A DNA stretch of 64,000 bases from Bowmanella yangjiangensis (GCF_017255015.1 NZ_JAFKCS010000002.1:374553-438552), one strand, 5' to 3'. Counted from the stretch's first letter, positions 25,944 through 35,279 are shown. Numbers and translations: made by a program. The notes: generated from the letters alone by a model not told the origin.

Positions 25944-26722
25944 AAACCTACCTTGCTTTAGTCTCCCTGGTACTTTCACTGCTTAGTGGCCAAGCGTTGG
26001 CCTGGGGGGAAAAAGGCCACCGCACCGTGGCACTGCTGGCCTATGCACAGTTAAGTCAGGCTACACAGCAGAAAGTTGATGCCTTGCTAAAGCACAAAGG
26101 TTTTAAAGATATCGGCGAGGCATCAGTATGGGCGGACAAAATCCGTGAACAGAAACTACCTGCCTATGCGCACACCGGCCCCTGGCATTATGTGAATTTA
26201 CCACGCGATGCAGAGGTTTTTGAGATGTCGCGGGATTGTGCGCGCCCTTGCATTGTCAGTGTATTGAAGGAGATGCAAGCTCAGCTTCAAAATGGTGATA
26301 AAGATAAGCAAGCTGAAGCCTTGGCCTTTGTCGTGCACCTAGTCGGGGATATACACCAACCTATGCATGTGAGTTTTGCCGATGACAAAGGTGGGAATAC
26401 CACTAAGGTAAAAGTAAAAGGTGATGAAGTCAGTCTGCATTACTATTGGGACGGCCTGGTATTAAAAGGCTTACCACGCTCCGAACAACTGGCGGCCAGC
26501 TTGATGGAGGGCAGTGATGACGTGCAGCGAAGCCAGTGGCAATCTGCACCATTAAGCCAGTGGATTGCTGAGTCCTTTAACCTGACAAGGCAGGTGTACG
26601 CCAATCAATCCAACGTCGTGGATGCGGGCCGGCAACAGCGGGATCAAGCGTTGGCGATTAAGCGCCTGCAAGTGGCAGGTGCGCGTTTGGCTTCATTACT
26701 GGAGCAGCAGCTAAGTCGTTAA
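25940..26722 (+). CDS. Secreted S1/P1-type zinc nuclease
   Basis: The 260-residue precursor has a signal peptide ending in ...SGQALA. The predicted mature protein begins WGEKGHRTVALLA: in S1/P1 nucleases the N-terminal Trp and the following His are themselves zinc ligands. Further zinc-site segments are YAHTGPWHYVNLP, LVGDIHQPMHVSFADDKGGN and LHYYWDGLVL. The enzyme should cut single-stranded DNA or RNA in the periplasm or outside and release 5'-nucleotides. Its coupling to an iron importer through a 4-bp overlap is unusual; a shared role in nutrient scavenging is only inference. Confidence 0.93.
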   Translation: MKTYLALVSLVLSLLSGQALAWGEKGHRTVALLAYAQLSQATQQKVDALLKHKGFKDIGEASVWADKIREQKLPAYAHTGPWHYVNLPRDAEVFEMSRDCARPCIVSVLKEMQAQLQNGDKDKQAEALAFVVHLVGDIHQPMHVSFADDKGGNTTKVKVKGDEVSLHYYWDGLVLKGLPRSEQLAASLMEGSDDVQRSQWQSAPLSQWIAESFNLTRQVYANQSNVVDAGRQQRDQALAIKRLQVAGARLASLLEQQLSR

Positions 26723-26782
26723 AGCGTGATCTTTTGTTGGCCTGGCACGTATATACTTTTTTTACGTTGAGTAATCCTTGCC

Positions 26783-27775
26783 ATGGATATCGCAGTTGTA
26801 GGAGCTGGTGTTACCGGTAGCCTGATCGCCGCTTCTTTGCAAAAACAAGGGCATAAAGTCAGTGTGTTTGAGAAGTCTCGCGGCCGGGGAGGTAGAACCA
26901 CCTGTAAGCGCACGCATTGGGGGCAGTTTGACCTCGGGGCGCCGTTTATTCGTCCAACACAATTACCCGTGCTAAACATTATAAGCGAATTGGAAAGTCT
27001 GGGTATTGCCCGGCGCTGGATGGTCACGCCTTACCACCGAGGCGAAACCTTTGTTTCTGAAAAAGAGAGCGCGCCAATTTATGTGATGGTGCCAGGAATG
27101 AATGCGGCATGCCATCATTGGCTAACAGGCTGCAGATTGGCCACGTCGGTGCAAATCACACATTTGCAGAAGACTCCCAAAGGGTGGATTCTATGGGATA
27201 GTACTCAATGCAAGTTTGGTTTGTTTGACTGGGTGATAGTCACAGCGCCCTGGCCACAAACTTACTCTTTGCTTGCTCCTTATGTATTGTTAGCGCCTTT
27301 GGAAGAGAGGCATTGGCAACCTTGCTGGGCTGTAGCAGTGCAACTGCAGTCAGCACTTCCTGATGCTATGCCCATTATCTATTCCTCAGATTCATTGCTA
27401 CAACTTGCGGTATTGGACAGCGCTAAACCTCAGCGTCAGTCACAACTGCAAACTTGGGTAATGTATCTGACTCACCAAGCATCTGCTTCATTAAGCGATG
27501 AGAGTAGTGAAGCGGTTAGTTTTAAGGCTCTAACAGCGTTAGCACAGATGTTCGAACGTGATACCGTAGACACATTACAGTGTTATGCCCATTTTTGGCG
27601 CTATGCCAGACTGGCATCTGAAGCACCGCGAATTGCCCCTGTGTTTGATTCTGAATTGGGCTTGGCTGCTGTTGGAGACTGGGCAGTTGGAGGATCTGTA
27701 GACGCATCAATCAAGGCTGCAACACAATTTTGTCAGCAATTTGGCGAAAACTTTTGTTATGCTCACGTAAAATAA
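26783..27775 (+). CDS. FAD/NAD(P)-binding amine oxidase-like flavoprotein
   Basis: The 330-residue protein opens with a dinucleotide-binding motif MDIAVVGAGVTGSLIAASLQ (GxGxxG), then VFEKSRGRGGRTTCKRTHWG, the FAD-contacting loop typical of the renalase/flavin amine oxidase group. The C-terminal part has LAAVGDWAVGGSVDASIKAA, the conserved motif closing the FAD site. The closest functional relatives are renalase-like oxidases, but the substrate is unknown. It is an isolated plus-strand gene, 60 bp after the nuclease gene and 21 bp before the EAL gene, so cotranscription with the latter is likely. Confidence 0.88.
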   Translation: MDIAVVGAGVTGSLIAASLQKQGHKVSVFEKSRGRGGRTTCKRTHWGQFDLGAPFIRPTQLPVLNIISELESLGIARRWMVTPYHRGETFVSEKESAPIYVMVPGMNAACHHWLTGCRLATSVQITHLQKTPKGWILWDSTQCKFGLFDWVIVTAPWPQTYSLLAPYVLLAPLEERHWQPCWAVAVQLQSALPDAMPIIYSSDSLLQLAVLDSAKPQRQSQLQTWVMYLTHQASASLSDESSEAVSFKALTALAQMFERDTVDTLQCYAHFWRYARLASEAPRIAPVFDSELGLAAVGDWAVGGSVDASIKAATQFCQQFGENFCYAHVK

Positions 27776-27796
27776 TCAGCGCAAGAACCTGATGGT

Positions 27797-28558
27797 ATGA
27801 ACAATTGCCGCCGATGTGATTGTGATGTTCCGCTTGAATTTGACATTGCTATGGCTTTTCAGCCAATAGTAGATTTACATACCTGTACCCTTTTCGCTTA
27901 CGAAGCACTCGTGAGAGGCGTTAATGGGGAGGGGGCAGGGCAAGTGTTGTCTAAAGTAACAGAAAAAAACCGCTATAGTTTTGATCAAACCTGCCGTACC
28001 ACAGCCATTCGAATTGCTTCAGAACTGGGATGTAATACCCGGTTGAGCATCAACTTTTTGCCAAACGCAGTTTATGAACCTGAGGCGTGCCTGAGAGAAA
28101 CCCTAAAAGCAGCCCAAAAATATGGGTTTCCTTATCAGAGTATTATTTTTGAGGTGACTGAACACGAAAAGGTCGATGTTGCAAAAATTCTGGATATTTT
28201 TCGTACTTACCAAAAGCAAGGATTTATGACCGCGATAGATGATTTCGGCGAAGGCTATTCCGGTCTTAATCTGTTGGCGATGTTTCAGCCTGATATAATT
28301 AAACTGGATATGCTGTTAATCCGAGGTATTGACAAAGATCCTGCCAAGCAAGCCATCTTCAGTGGCATGGCGTTAATTACCGAGCGTCTCGGTATTAAGC
28401 TTCTGGCTGAGGGGGTGGAAACTGAAGGCGAATTTACTTACCTACGTGAGAAAGGCGTGCGCTACATGCAAGGTTACTACATTTGCAAACCTCTGTTTAT
28501 GACCCTGGCTGATGAGAAGCAGGTGTTCGGTGAACTAGACAGGCACTATGATCACTAA
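27797..28558 (+). CDS. Stand-alone EAL-domain protein
   Basis: The 253-residue protein is almost entirely an EAL phosphodiesterase domain. EALVRG is at 36-41, followed by FLPNAVYEP, FEVTEHE, DDFGEGYSGLNLL and LLAEGVETEGEF, so several metal-ligand positions look intact. Loop-6 carries DDFGEGYSG, as in active enzymes. The catalytic Lys may be KLDML. The N-terminus has a CRRCDC cysteine cluster (Cys4, 7, 9) that could bind metal or sense redox. It is cytosolic. It overlaps the TerB gene by 11 bp. Activity on c-di-GMP is likely but not proven. Confidence 0.9.
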   Translation: MNNCRRCDCDVPLEFDIAMAFQPIVDLHTCTLFAYEALVRGVNGEGAGQVLSKVTEKNRYSFDQTCRTTAIRIASELGCNTRLSINFLPNAVYEPEACLRETLKAAQKYGFPYQSIIFEVTEHEKVDVAKILDIFRTYQKQGFMTAIDDFGEGYSGLNLLAMFQPDIIKLDMLLIRGIDKDPAKQAIFSGMALITERLGIKLLAEGVETEGEFTYLREKGVRYMQGYYICKPLFMTLADEKQVFGELDRHYDH

Positions 28559-28988
28559 GGTCAAAAAATGGTTGCAGCTGAGGTTGGAACCAGCGTCAAC
28601 CAACCAAAATCTAGGAATAGATCTTGCCACTGCTGTGTTGTATGTCGAAGTCGCCCGTGCCGATAATCAGTTTGAAGAGAGTGAAATTCAGTTTCTTACG
28701 CAACTGTTGAAAAGGGAATTTTCAGTGTCTGAATCACAAGCGCAGGCGTTAGTTCGGGATTCCAGACAACATGCGGAGCAGGCGGCTGACTTAGTCAGTT
28801 TTACCCGGCTCTTAAACCAGCAGTATAGCGGTGTACAGAAAGTTCAGATCCTCGAAAACCTCTGGCAGCTGGCCTATGCTGATGGGCACCTGGATAGCCA
28901 TGAAGAGCATATTATTCGCCGTATTGCGGACTTGCTGTATATCCCCCATAGCCAGTTTATTCAGGCCAAACTTAAGGCGCAGGATTAG
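28548..28988 (+). CDS. TerB-family (DjlA N-terminal-like) protein
   Basis: This is a 146-residue all-helical protein. TerB features are LATAVLYVEVARADNQFEESEIQFLTQLL in the first half and LWQLAYADGHLDSHEEHIIRRIADLL in the second, with the paired acidic motif (DxQFEExE, DGHLDxHEE) known as the metal-binding tellurite resistance B fold. The name is historical; no tellurite genes are nearby and tellurite resistance should not be assumed. Translation is coupled to the EAL gene. A hairpin follows 30 bp after the stop. Confidence 0.88.
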   Translation: MITKVKKWLQLRLEPASTNQNLGIDLATAVLYVEVARADNQFEESEIQFLTQLLKREFSVSESQAQALVRDSRQHAEQAADLVSFTRLLNQQYSGVQKVQILENLWQLAYADGHLDSHEEHIIRRIADLLYIPHSQFIQAKLKAQD

Positions 28989-29017
28989 CGCCCGTTGACC
29001 TTTTGAGCAGCGCTGTT

Positions 29018-29040
29018 CAAGTCCGTTCCATACGGACTTG
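29018..29040. terminator. Hairpin after the TerB gene
   Basis: CAAGTCCGT and ACGGACTTG form a perfect 9-bp stem with a 5-nt loop between the TerB gene and the convergent MFS gene. No long T-run follows, so terminator strength is uncertain. Confidence 0.5.
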
Positions 29041-29134
29041 TCCCTCACTTAGGCAGAATAACGACACCAGCTTCACTCTGCCTTGTATTAAAGAACCACA
29101 AACTGCTGCAAATTCAAAAGGTTAATCTGCTCTA

Positions 29135-30394
29135 CTAAGTTTCAGCCATTCGCCAGGTAGACCAACTACCCGCCAGTCCCATTAAGCCCAAAAACAAGAC
29201 AACCGCCGGAACCGACATACTCGCCACAAAGGCCGTGATGCCGCCCATCAGTAGCAGGAGTGTGCCGATGACAGTGTTGCTGACCGACACATAGTCAGTA
29301 CGTTTGACGCCACCGGCCATATTGACCAGATAGGTTTGCCTGCCGATACGAACCCCTTCGTGGGCAATTGACAAACTCAGATAGAACAGCGCATACAGCC
29401 AAACCGGTGCATCATTGAGCTGAAGCTCTGCCAGCCATACAGCCATGCAACTTAGTGCCGCCAATACGCCGCCAAGCAGCATCACCCGGCGGCTGGATTG
29501 GTCTGCCATCAGCCCCCATATACTGGCGGATAGACTGGAGGCCAAACTGCTGGCCAGTAAAAAGAGGGCGAAGGTGCTGGTCTCGGCTTGCCTGTTTTGG
29601 GCCAGCAGCAGAATAAAAGGCGCGGACAGGGCAGAGCCCATCAGCAGAGCGCGGGAAAGTACAAAATGGCGGAACCTTCGGTCTTGATTGAGTAACTGCC
29701 AGGCGTTTTTAATTGCGGAAAATTTGTTGTTGCCAGGCGGTCTGCATTCCCCGGCTGGTTCCCGCAAGGTAAAAAACAACAGTCCAGCTATTAGCCAGAG
29801 CAGACCTGCTGTCAGCAATAACCATAGATACGCCCCGGTACTTATAGACCTAGCGTCTATGAAAAACAGCAGGCTAATGATAAACGTCAGCGCACCTGCG
29901 AGGCTGGCGGCATAGCCAGACAGGCGTCCACGCTGTTGTTTGATAATGACTTTTCCCTGTATGTCCTTAATAGTGACGGAGCAGAGCGCGCGGGCCAGAC
30001 TGAATAGCACCAACAGCGCTAATACTGTATAGCCAGCGGCATTCCCTGTTAGACGCCACAATGCCAGCATCATGCCCAGTACGGCCAGTCCCTGTATCAG
30101 TGCGCCCAGTTGCCAGAGCCCTTTGCGATGTACGAAACGATTTGCCCAGGCGCCAATGGCGATTTGTGGGATCATTGAGCCGGACTCGCGAATAGGCACT
30201 AACATAGAAATAAGCGCCGGTGAAGCACCGACGCTGCCGAGTAACCAGGTCAGCACTATCTTGGGGGACGCGAGCAAATCACCTAGTTTAGTCAGAACTA
30301 ATGCGGCGCACAGCAGCCAGAAAGACTGCCTTTGTGCAGTACTGGAGGCGTGTTGTTCTGTTAACTCGTGGCTGGCCGGTTGCTTGGTTGCCAT
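29135..30394 (-). CDS. MFS transporter
   Basis: The 419-residue membrane protein has about twelve hydrophobic segments in two halves. The first half contains the ISMLVPIRESGSMIPQIAIG segment and HRKGLWQLGALIQGLAVLGM, and the loop between TM8 and TM9 shows the MFS motif GLMADQSSRRVMLLGG. The substrate cannot be predicted. It starts directly after the stop of the GGDEF gene on the same strand, with no intervening base, so the two are cotranscribed. The product could be an exporter regulated with c-di-GMP signalling; this is inference. Confidence 0.9.
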   Translation of the reverse strand: MATKQPASHELTEQHASSTAQRQSFWLLCAALVLTKLGDLLASPKIVLTWLLGSVGASPALISMLVPIRESGSMIPQIAIGAWANRFVHRKGLWQLGALIQGLAVLGMMLALWRLTGNAAGYTVLALLVLFSLARALCSVTIKDIQGKVIIKQQRGRLSGYAASLAGALTFIISLLFFIDARSISTGAYLWLLLTAGLLWLIAGLLFFTLREPAGECRPPGNNKFSAIKNAWQLLNQDRRFRHFVLSRALLMGSALSAPFILLLAQNRQAETSTFALFLLASSLASSLSASIWGLMADQSSRRVMLLGGVLAALSCMAVWLAELQLNDAPVWLYALFYLSLSIAHEGVRIGRQTYLVNMAGGVKRTDYVSVSNTVIGTLLLLMGGITAFVASMSVPAVVLFLGLMGLAGSWSTWRMAET

Positions 30395-32197
30395 CTATTG
30401 TTCATCCATAGATACCCGATTCCGGCCATCGGCCTTAGCTTGGTAGAGATGCTGGTCGGCACGTTGCAATAGTGCCCTGGTATTGTGTTCTGCAGTAGGT
30501 ATAACACTGGATAAGCCAATACTGATAGTTAAAAAATAAGGTTTGTCATCAATCATGGCGGGGCGGCCGGCAATGGCCTGACGCATCTGCTCCGCCAGCA
30601 CTGCGGCGGCTGTAACTGTGGTGTTGGGCAGGATTACGGCAAATTCCTCGCCGCCATAGCGCGCGACTAAATCATCTGGGCGGTGCAGCTGCTGAGCCAG
30701 TTGTTCAGCAACCTGGATAAGCGCCTGATCGCCAGCAGGGTGGCCATATTTGTCATTAAAGGCCTTGAAATGGTCAATATCGATAAGCAGCAAAGACAAG
30801 GGCTGCTTTTCCCGTTTGGCATTCAGCCATTGTTGGCGCAAATGCTCGTCAAAGGCCCGGCGGTTAGCAATGCCGGTCAGGCTGTCCTGAATGGAGAGTT
30901 GCTGTAATTTATCGTTGGCCTCCTGCAACTGTTGGGTGCGATGAATAACGCGGTCTTCCAGTTTATCTATGGCGTCGGCTAATTCATCGCCTAGATGGGC
31001 AAGGCTGGCGGACAGATGCTGCACTTCTCGGATCTGACTGGCTTTGAAGCTATTCTGCCGCAGTGCATTTAAGGCCCGGCTGTTTGCCAGTTGCGAAATT
31101 TGTTCAATAGGTCGGGCAATAAAGCCCCCTAACAAGGCGCCGCATAGCGCCAGCAAGACTAAGGTCATAAGCACAAATCCCAGCGCGTGACGGGTGGTTT
31201 GCTCGGTTTTGCCGACAAATTCCTGTTCTGGCAGCAGCACGCCCAGTTGCCAATGTTTGCCATAGCCAAGGTCAATACGGCGAATATTGGTTAGATAGCG
31301 GCTATCCCCGGCATCCAGGGCTCCCACAAATGGCCTGTCATCCACCTGGTATTGGCTGACTTTACGTAGCAGTGCGCTAGGGTGAGTTGCCAAATTCAGG
31401 CGGTTAGATGGATTGTCGGGGTCGACAAAGGGCAGTGTGGGTGACGAGGTGGCAATCAATTTACCCTCAGCATCGGCCAGATAGGCGACTCCAGCGTTAC
31501 CCAAAGGAATATCTGCCATAAACTCGTTGAGCCGTTCCAAGGCCATATCCACACCACAAACGGCAATCACTTTACCTTGAGCATCAAGCACCGCCAGCGA
31601 CATACTGATACCAAAGTCTGGCATCCCGGCATAGTGGTATATGCTTCCCCAGGCCAACTCGCCCGGTGTTTTGAGGGCTGCCAACATAAAGGGACGCTGT
31701 CTGGGATCGTAGTCCAGTAATTCTGAATTACGGGCTCCAAGGCTACCGTCAGGATTGGCCTGATAACCCGCTAACTTTAATCGGCCATCAATGAAATTAG
31801 CGGCAATATGCGGTTGGATGTTTTCGCCTGGATCGCGGGCACCGGTAATATAGCGTCCATCCGGTAAGGCAACAGAAATAAAAGAGATACGCTCAAACTG
31901 CCGGATTTGTGTATACAGCCAGGGTGCCAGGCTTTCTGGTTGTTGGATATCCAGGCGTCCACTTAGTATACCTTCGGCATTTAAGGTTAAGACTGCGGGC
32001 AGTTGTTCGGTTAGTTGCAATATTTGGCTGGCTAGTCGCTTGCTGCGCTCTTCTGCCATCTGATGACCAAATGCTCTGCCTGTATCCAGGCTGGTATGCA
32101 CAAATATGCCACCGATTAGCATGGCACCAACCAGAAACAGCAAGGTTGTGGGGATGATGATTAAGATCCTAAGAGGCAGATTACCTGCTCGACTCAT
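30395..32197 (-). CDS. Membrane diguanylate cyclase with Cache-type sensor
   Basis: The 600-residue protein has TM1 (about 10-32), a periplasmic double-Cache sensor domain of about 290 residues (RQFERISFISVALPDGRYITGA, VCGVDMALERLNEFM), TM2 near 320-345 and a HAMP-like linker with coiled coil. A GGDEF domain ends the protein. The active site GGEEF is at 515-519, and an I-site RPDD lies five residues before it, so active, product-inhibited synthesis of c-di-GMP is expected. ATG at 32197 is preferred over a TTG at 32218 because CGGAAG precedes it. Cache domains usually bind small organic acids or amines. Confidence 0.92.
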   Translation of the reverse strand: MSRAGNLPLRILIIIPTTLLFLVGAMLIGGIFVHTSLDTGRAFGHQMAEERSKRLASQILQLTEQLPAVLTLNAEGILSGRLDIQQPESLAPWLYTQIRQFERISFISVALPDGRYITGARDPGENIQPHIAANFIDGRLKLAGYQANPDGSLGARNSELLDYDPRQRPFMLAALKTPGELAWGSIYHYAGMPDFGISMSLAVLDAQGKVIAVCGVDMALERLNEFMADIPLGNAGVAYLADAEGKLIATSSPTLPFVDPDNPSNRLNLATHPSALLRKVSQYQVDDRPFVGALDAGDSRYLTNIRRIDLGYGKHWQLGVLLPEQEFVGKTEQTTRHALGFVLMTLVLLALCGALLGGFIARPIEQISQLANSRALNALRQNSFKASQIREVQHLSASLAHLGDELADAIDKLEDRVIHRTQQLQEANDKLQQLSIQDSLTGIANRRAFDEHLRQQWLNAKREKQPLSLLLIDIDHFKAFNDKYGHPAGDQALIQVAEQLAQQLHRPDDLVARYGGEEFAVILPNTTVTAAAVLAEQMRQAIAGRPAMIDDKPYFLTISIGLSSVIPTAEHNTRALLQRADQHLYQAKADGRNRVSMDEQ

Positions 32198-32399
32198 TTT
32201 TTGCTTCCGTTCATACAACAGCTAATACCATGAACTAAGATTTTGTTATTTAATGGAATTACTATTTACTACCAAGTCTATCTGCTAATGTTACGGCAAG
32301 TTGCAGATAACTCGAAGCGCTTTGGTTTATATCAAACCATGAAGGCTTGCTGGGTGACAAAATAGCTTGTACATCGCCCGGGTATTAAAGGAGTTACAT

Positions 32400-34241
32400 A
32401 TGTATACCGCGTTGCCGAACCGGCCTGATTGGCAGACTTTATTAAAATCCGGTAATCGTATTTTTCTCGGCTCCCATGCCGCTGTGCCTAATGCGCTGAT
32501 AGACGACCTGATAGCCAATGCCCAGGGCCTGCATGATATAGAAGTTGTGCATATTCTGACCCTGGCCGATCACCGCTGGGTAGAACCTAAATACAATGAT
32601 CTTTTTAAGGTAAATACCTTTTTTATCGGCGGCGACAAAATGCGGGCAGCCGTTTCCGAAGGGCGAGCTGACTATACACCGTGCTTCTTGTCCGAAGTGT
32701 CCAGCCTGTTTGAAACGGATATTTTGCCGCTGGATGCCGCGTTAATTATGGTAGGGCCCCCGGATAAGTTTGGTTACTGCTCATTGGGTGTGTCGGTGGA
32801 TGTGGTGCAAGCGGCGGTACGTAAAGCCAAGTACGTGATTGCCCAGATCAATCCATTGATGCCGCGCACCAGTGGCGACTCTTTTGTGCACGTCTCGCAA
32901 TTAAGCGCTAGTATTGAGCGCCAGCAGGAATTGCCGGAAATGCCAGATATTGAGTCCGATCCTGTCACAGAACGGATTGGCCAGTATGTGTCGATGTTGG
33001 TGGAAGACGGTGCAACCTTGCAACTTGGGATAGGTAAGATCCCTAATGCTGTGTTGCAATATTTGCAACATCATAAAGACCTGGGGGTACACAGCGAGCT
33101 GATAACTGACGGCATCATCGATTTGATTGCCAAAGGTGTAATCAATAACCGCAAGAAGACCTTCCACCCGGGTAAAACGGTTACCAGCTTTTGCCTTGGC
33201 AGTAAGCGGCTTTACGATTTTGTTGACGGCAATCCGCATGTGGAGTTCTACCCAAGCGGCTATGTCAATTCACCGGTAAATATCTCCCGTAACAATAAGA
33301 TGGTGGCTATCAATAGCGCCATTGAGGTGGACTTAACCGGTCAGGTCGTAGCGGACTCCATCGGTTATCAGTTTTATAGTGGTATAGGCGGGCAGGTGGA
33401 CTTTATCCGTGGAGCGGCTATCAGCCCTGGCGGTAAGCCCATCATCGCTTTGCCCTCTACGGCCAAAAACGGTAAGGTGTCACGCATTGTGCCGCATATT
33501 ACCCAAGGCAGCGGGGTGGTCACCTCGCGGGGGCATGTTCACTACGTGGTGACCGAGTTTGGTGTTGCCTCGTTAAAAGGCCGCAGTATTCGTGAGCGGG
33601 CGCTGGAATTGATTCGGGTTGCCCACCCTAAGTTTCGAGCCCTGTTACTGGAGCAGGTGCGTAAACACTATTGGGTACCTCATTATCAGAAGGACTATCC
33701 CCGTGAAGTACCTGAGCTTGGCAAAATCAGTGTTAAAACCCTGATTATTGATGGAGCGAGCTTTGACTTGCGCCCTTTAAACCCGGCGGATGAGCGCCGA
33801 TTGCAGGAGTTTTTCTACTCGCACACCAAGGAAACCCTGTTTTATCGATACAACTATTATCCCACCCAGATGACGAGGGAAAAGTCCTGCAGTTTGGTCA
33901 GTGTGGATCAGAGCCGCGATTTAGCGCTGTGTATCGTCAGACAGCAAGGCTCGGTGTCAGAAATTCAGGCGGTAGGGCGGTATTATCTGAATGACGATGG
34001 CAGCAGCTGTGAAGTGGCCTTTGTGACCCGTGAAAAATATCACGGTAAAGGCATGGCCCGCCAACTGCTGGCCGAAATGATCCGTATTGCCGGTATGCGG
34101 GGCCTGGAATCCATGCAAGCCTATGTGCGGTCGGACAATAAAAATATGTTGAGGGTGTTTGAAAGTGCCAACTTTAAACGTATGCCCGCTGAAGATCCTG
34201 GAGAAGTGATGTTAAAACTGTCGTTAAAGGCTGATTCATGA
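32400..34241 (+). CDS. Acetyl-CoA hydrolase/transferase fused to a GNAT domain
   Basis: The 613-residue fusion starts at 32400 with AAGGAG six bases upstream. Residues 1 to about 430 form a CoA-transferase family I protein (LGSHAAVPNALIDDL, GSGVVTSRGHVHYVVTEFGVASLKG; the Glu in TEFG is the expected catalytic residue). Residues about 460-613 are a GNAT acetyltransferase (VAFVTREKYHGKGMARQLLAEMIRIA, VRSDNKNMLRVFESANFKR). Linking acyl-CoA handling to protein or small-molecule acylation suggests a channelled acyl-transfer enzyme. The next gene, a deacetylase-fold protein, overlaps by 4 bp, giving a potential acylation/deacylation pair. The true substrates are unknown. Confidence 0.93.
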   Translation: MYTALPNRPDWQTLLKSGNRIFLGSHAAVPNALIDDLIANAQGLHDIEVVHILTLADHRWVEPKYNDLFKVNTFFIGGDKMRAAVSEGRADYTPCFLSEVSSLFETDILPLDAALIMVGPPDKFGYCSLGVSVDVVQAAVRKAKYVIAQINPLMPRTSGDSFVHVSQLSASIERQQELPEMPDIESDPVTERIGQYVSMLVEDGATLQLGIGKIPNAVLQYLQHHKDLGVHSELITDGIIDLIAKGVINNRKKTFHPGKTVTSFCLGSKRLYDFVDGNPHVEFYPSGYVNSPVNISRNNKMVAINSAIEVDLTGQVVADSIGYQFYSGIGGQVDFIRGAAISPGGKPIIALPSTAKNGKVSRIVPHITQGSGVVTSRGHVHYVVTEFGVASLKGRSIRERALELIRVAHPKFRALLLEQVRKHYWVPHYQKDYPREVPELGKISVKTLIIDGASFDLRPLNPADERRLQEFFYSHTKETLFYRYNYYPTQMTREKSCSLVSVDQSRDLALCIVRQQGSVSEIQAVGRYYLNDDGSSCEVAFVTREKYHGKGMARQLLAEMIRIAGMRGLESMQAYVRSDNKNMLRVFESANFKRMPAEDPGEVMLKLSLKADS

Positions 34242-35155
34242 GCTTGGTATTTATCAGTCATCCGGCTTGCGCCCTGCATGATGTTGGAGATGAACATCCT
34301 GAATCACCGGAGCGTCTGGATGCTATCAACGACAGGCTCATAGCATCCGGACTGGATTATTCCATTTTGCGTGCCGAGGCGGACAAGGCCAACCGCAAGC
34401 AATTGTATCTGGCGCACGATAAGGCTTATGTGGACAAGCTGTTTGCCTGTACGCCCAAAGAGGGCAAAGTGCAGTTGGACGATGACACCACCATGATGCC
34501 ACGTAGCCTGGAAGCCGCCCTTTATGCCGCCGGGGCTAATGTGATGGCGGTGGACATGTTGATGCAGGATAAAGTGGGGCAGGCTTTTTGTGCCGTACGC
34601 CCGCCAGGTCACCATGCAGAGCGGGATAAGGCCATGGGCTTTTGCCTGTTTAACAATATTGCCGTCGCGGCACATTGGGCGATGCATAAGTATAAGTTGC
34701 AACGCATCGCTATCGTGGATTTTGATGTTCACCACGGTAATGGCACCGAAGACATCTTTTTTGACGACGAACGTGTATTGTTTTGCTCCTCTTATGAGTA
34801 TCCCTTTTACCCATTTAATGTCGGACCGGGTAATGAGCATATTCTCAATTTGCCGCTGCCTCCCGGCACAGACGGCGACAGTTTTCGTGAGGCAGTGACT
34901 AACCAGTGGCTGGACAAAATTGATGCCTTTGCTCCACAGCTTATTTTGATTTCCGCTGGTTTTGACGGTCATTACGAAGACGATATGGCGCATTTTCGCC
35001 TGGTTGAGACCGACTACGATTGGATCACCCGCGAATTAAAGCAAATTGCCAACAAACATTGTAACGGCAAGATGCTTTCAACCCTGGAAGGGGGCTACGC
35101 CATGAGTGCCCTGGGTCGCAGTGTGACAGTGCATATTAAGGCGATGATGGAATGA
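34238..35155 (+). CDS. Histone deacetylase-fold (acetoin utilisation/HDAC) protein
   Basis: This is a 305-residue zinc-dependent deacylase of the arginase/HDAC superfamily. Signatures are HPESPERLDAI near the N-terminus, VRPPGHHAERDKAMGFCLFN, IAIVDFDVHHGNGTEDIFF (Asp and His zinc ligands), ISAGFDGHYED (third ligand region) and LSTLEGGYAMSAL. Bacterial members deacetylate polyamines, small molecules or proteins. The ATGA overlap with the preceding acyltransferase fusion shows tight coupling. A 25-bp symmetric sequence after the stop separates it from the convergent thirteen-gene cluster. Confidence 0.93.
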   Translation: MSLVFISHPACALHDVGDEHPESPERLDAINDRLIASGLDYSILRAEADKANRKQLYLAHDKAYVDKLFACTPKEGKVQLDDDTTMMPRSLEAALYAAGANVMAVDMLMQDKVGQAFCAVRPPGHHAERDKAMGFCLFNNIAVAAHWAMHKYKLQRIAIVDFDVHHGNGTEDIFFDDERVLFCSSYEYPFYPFNVGPGNEHILNLPLPPGTDGDSFREAVTNQWLDKIDAFAPQLILISAGFDGHYEDDMAHFRLVETDYDWITRELKQIANKHCNGKMLSTLEGGYAMSALGRSVTVHIKAMME

Positions 35156-35215
35156 AGTGACAGCCCTTAGTTTGAAAAGGCCGTAACACCGTACTTTTCT
35201 GATTGTATCCGTTTA

Positions 35216-35240
35216 GATGCTACGGATCATCCGTAGCATC
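35216..35240. terminator. Symmetric hairpin between the HDAC gene and the large minus-strand cluster
   Basis: GATGCTACGGAT and ATCCGTAGCATC are perfect 12-bp arms around a single base. A hairpin with about ten pairs and a 5-base loop is expected in either transcript. It lies between two convergent transcription units; there is no T-run, so it may act with Rho or as a processing site. Confidence 0.5.
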
Positions 35241-35279
35241 CACTTAACACTTGGATAGTCGGACGCTGCCGACCACTGT

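Noticed and set aside
28548-28988. A tellurite resistance determinant
   Set aside because: Only the TerB fold is present, with no other ter gene; the fold occurs in many unrelated contexts.
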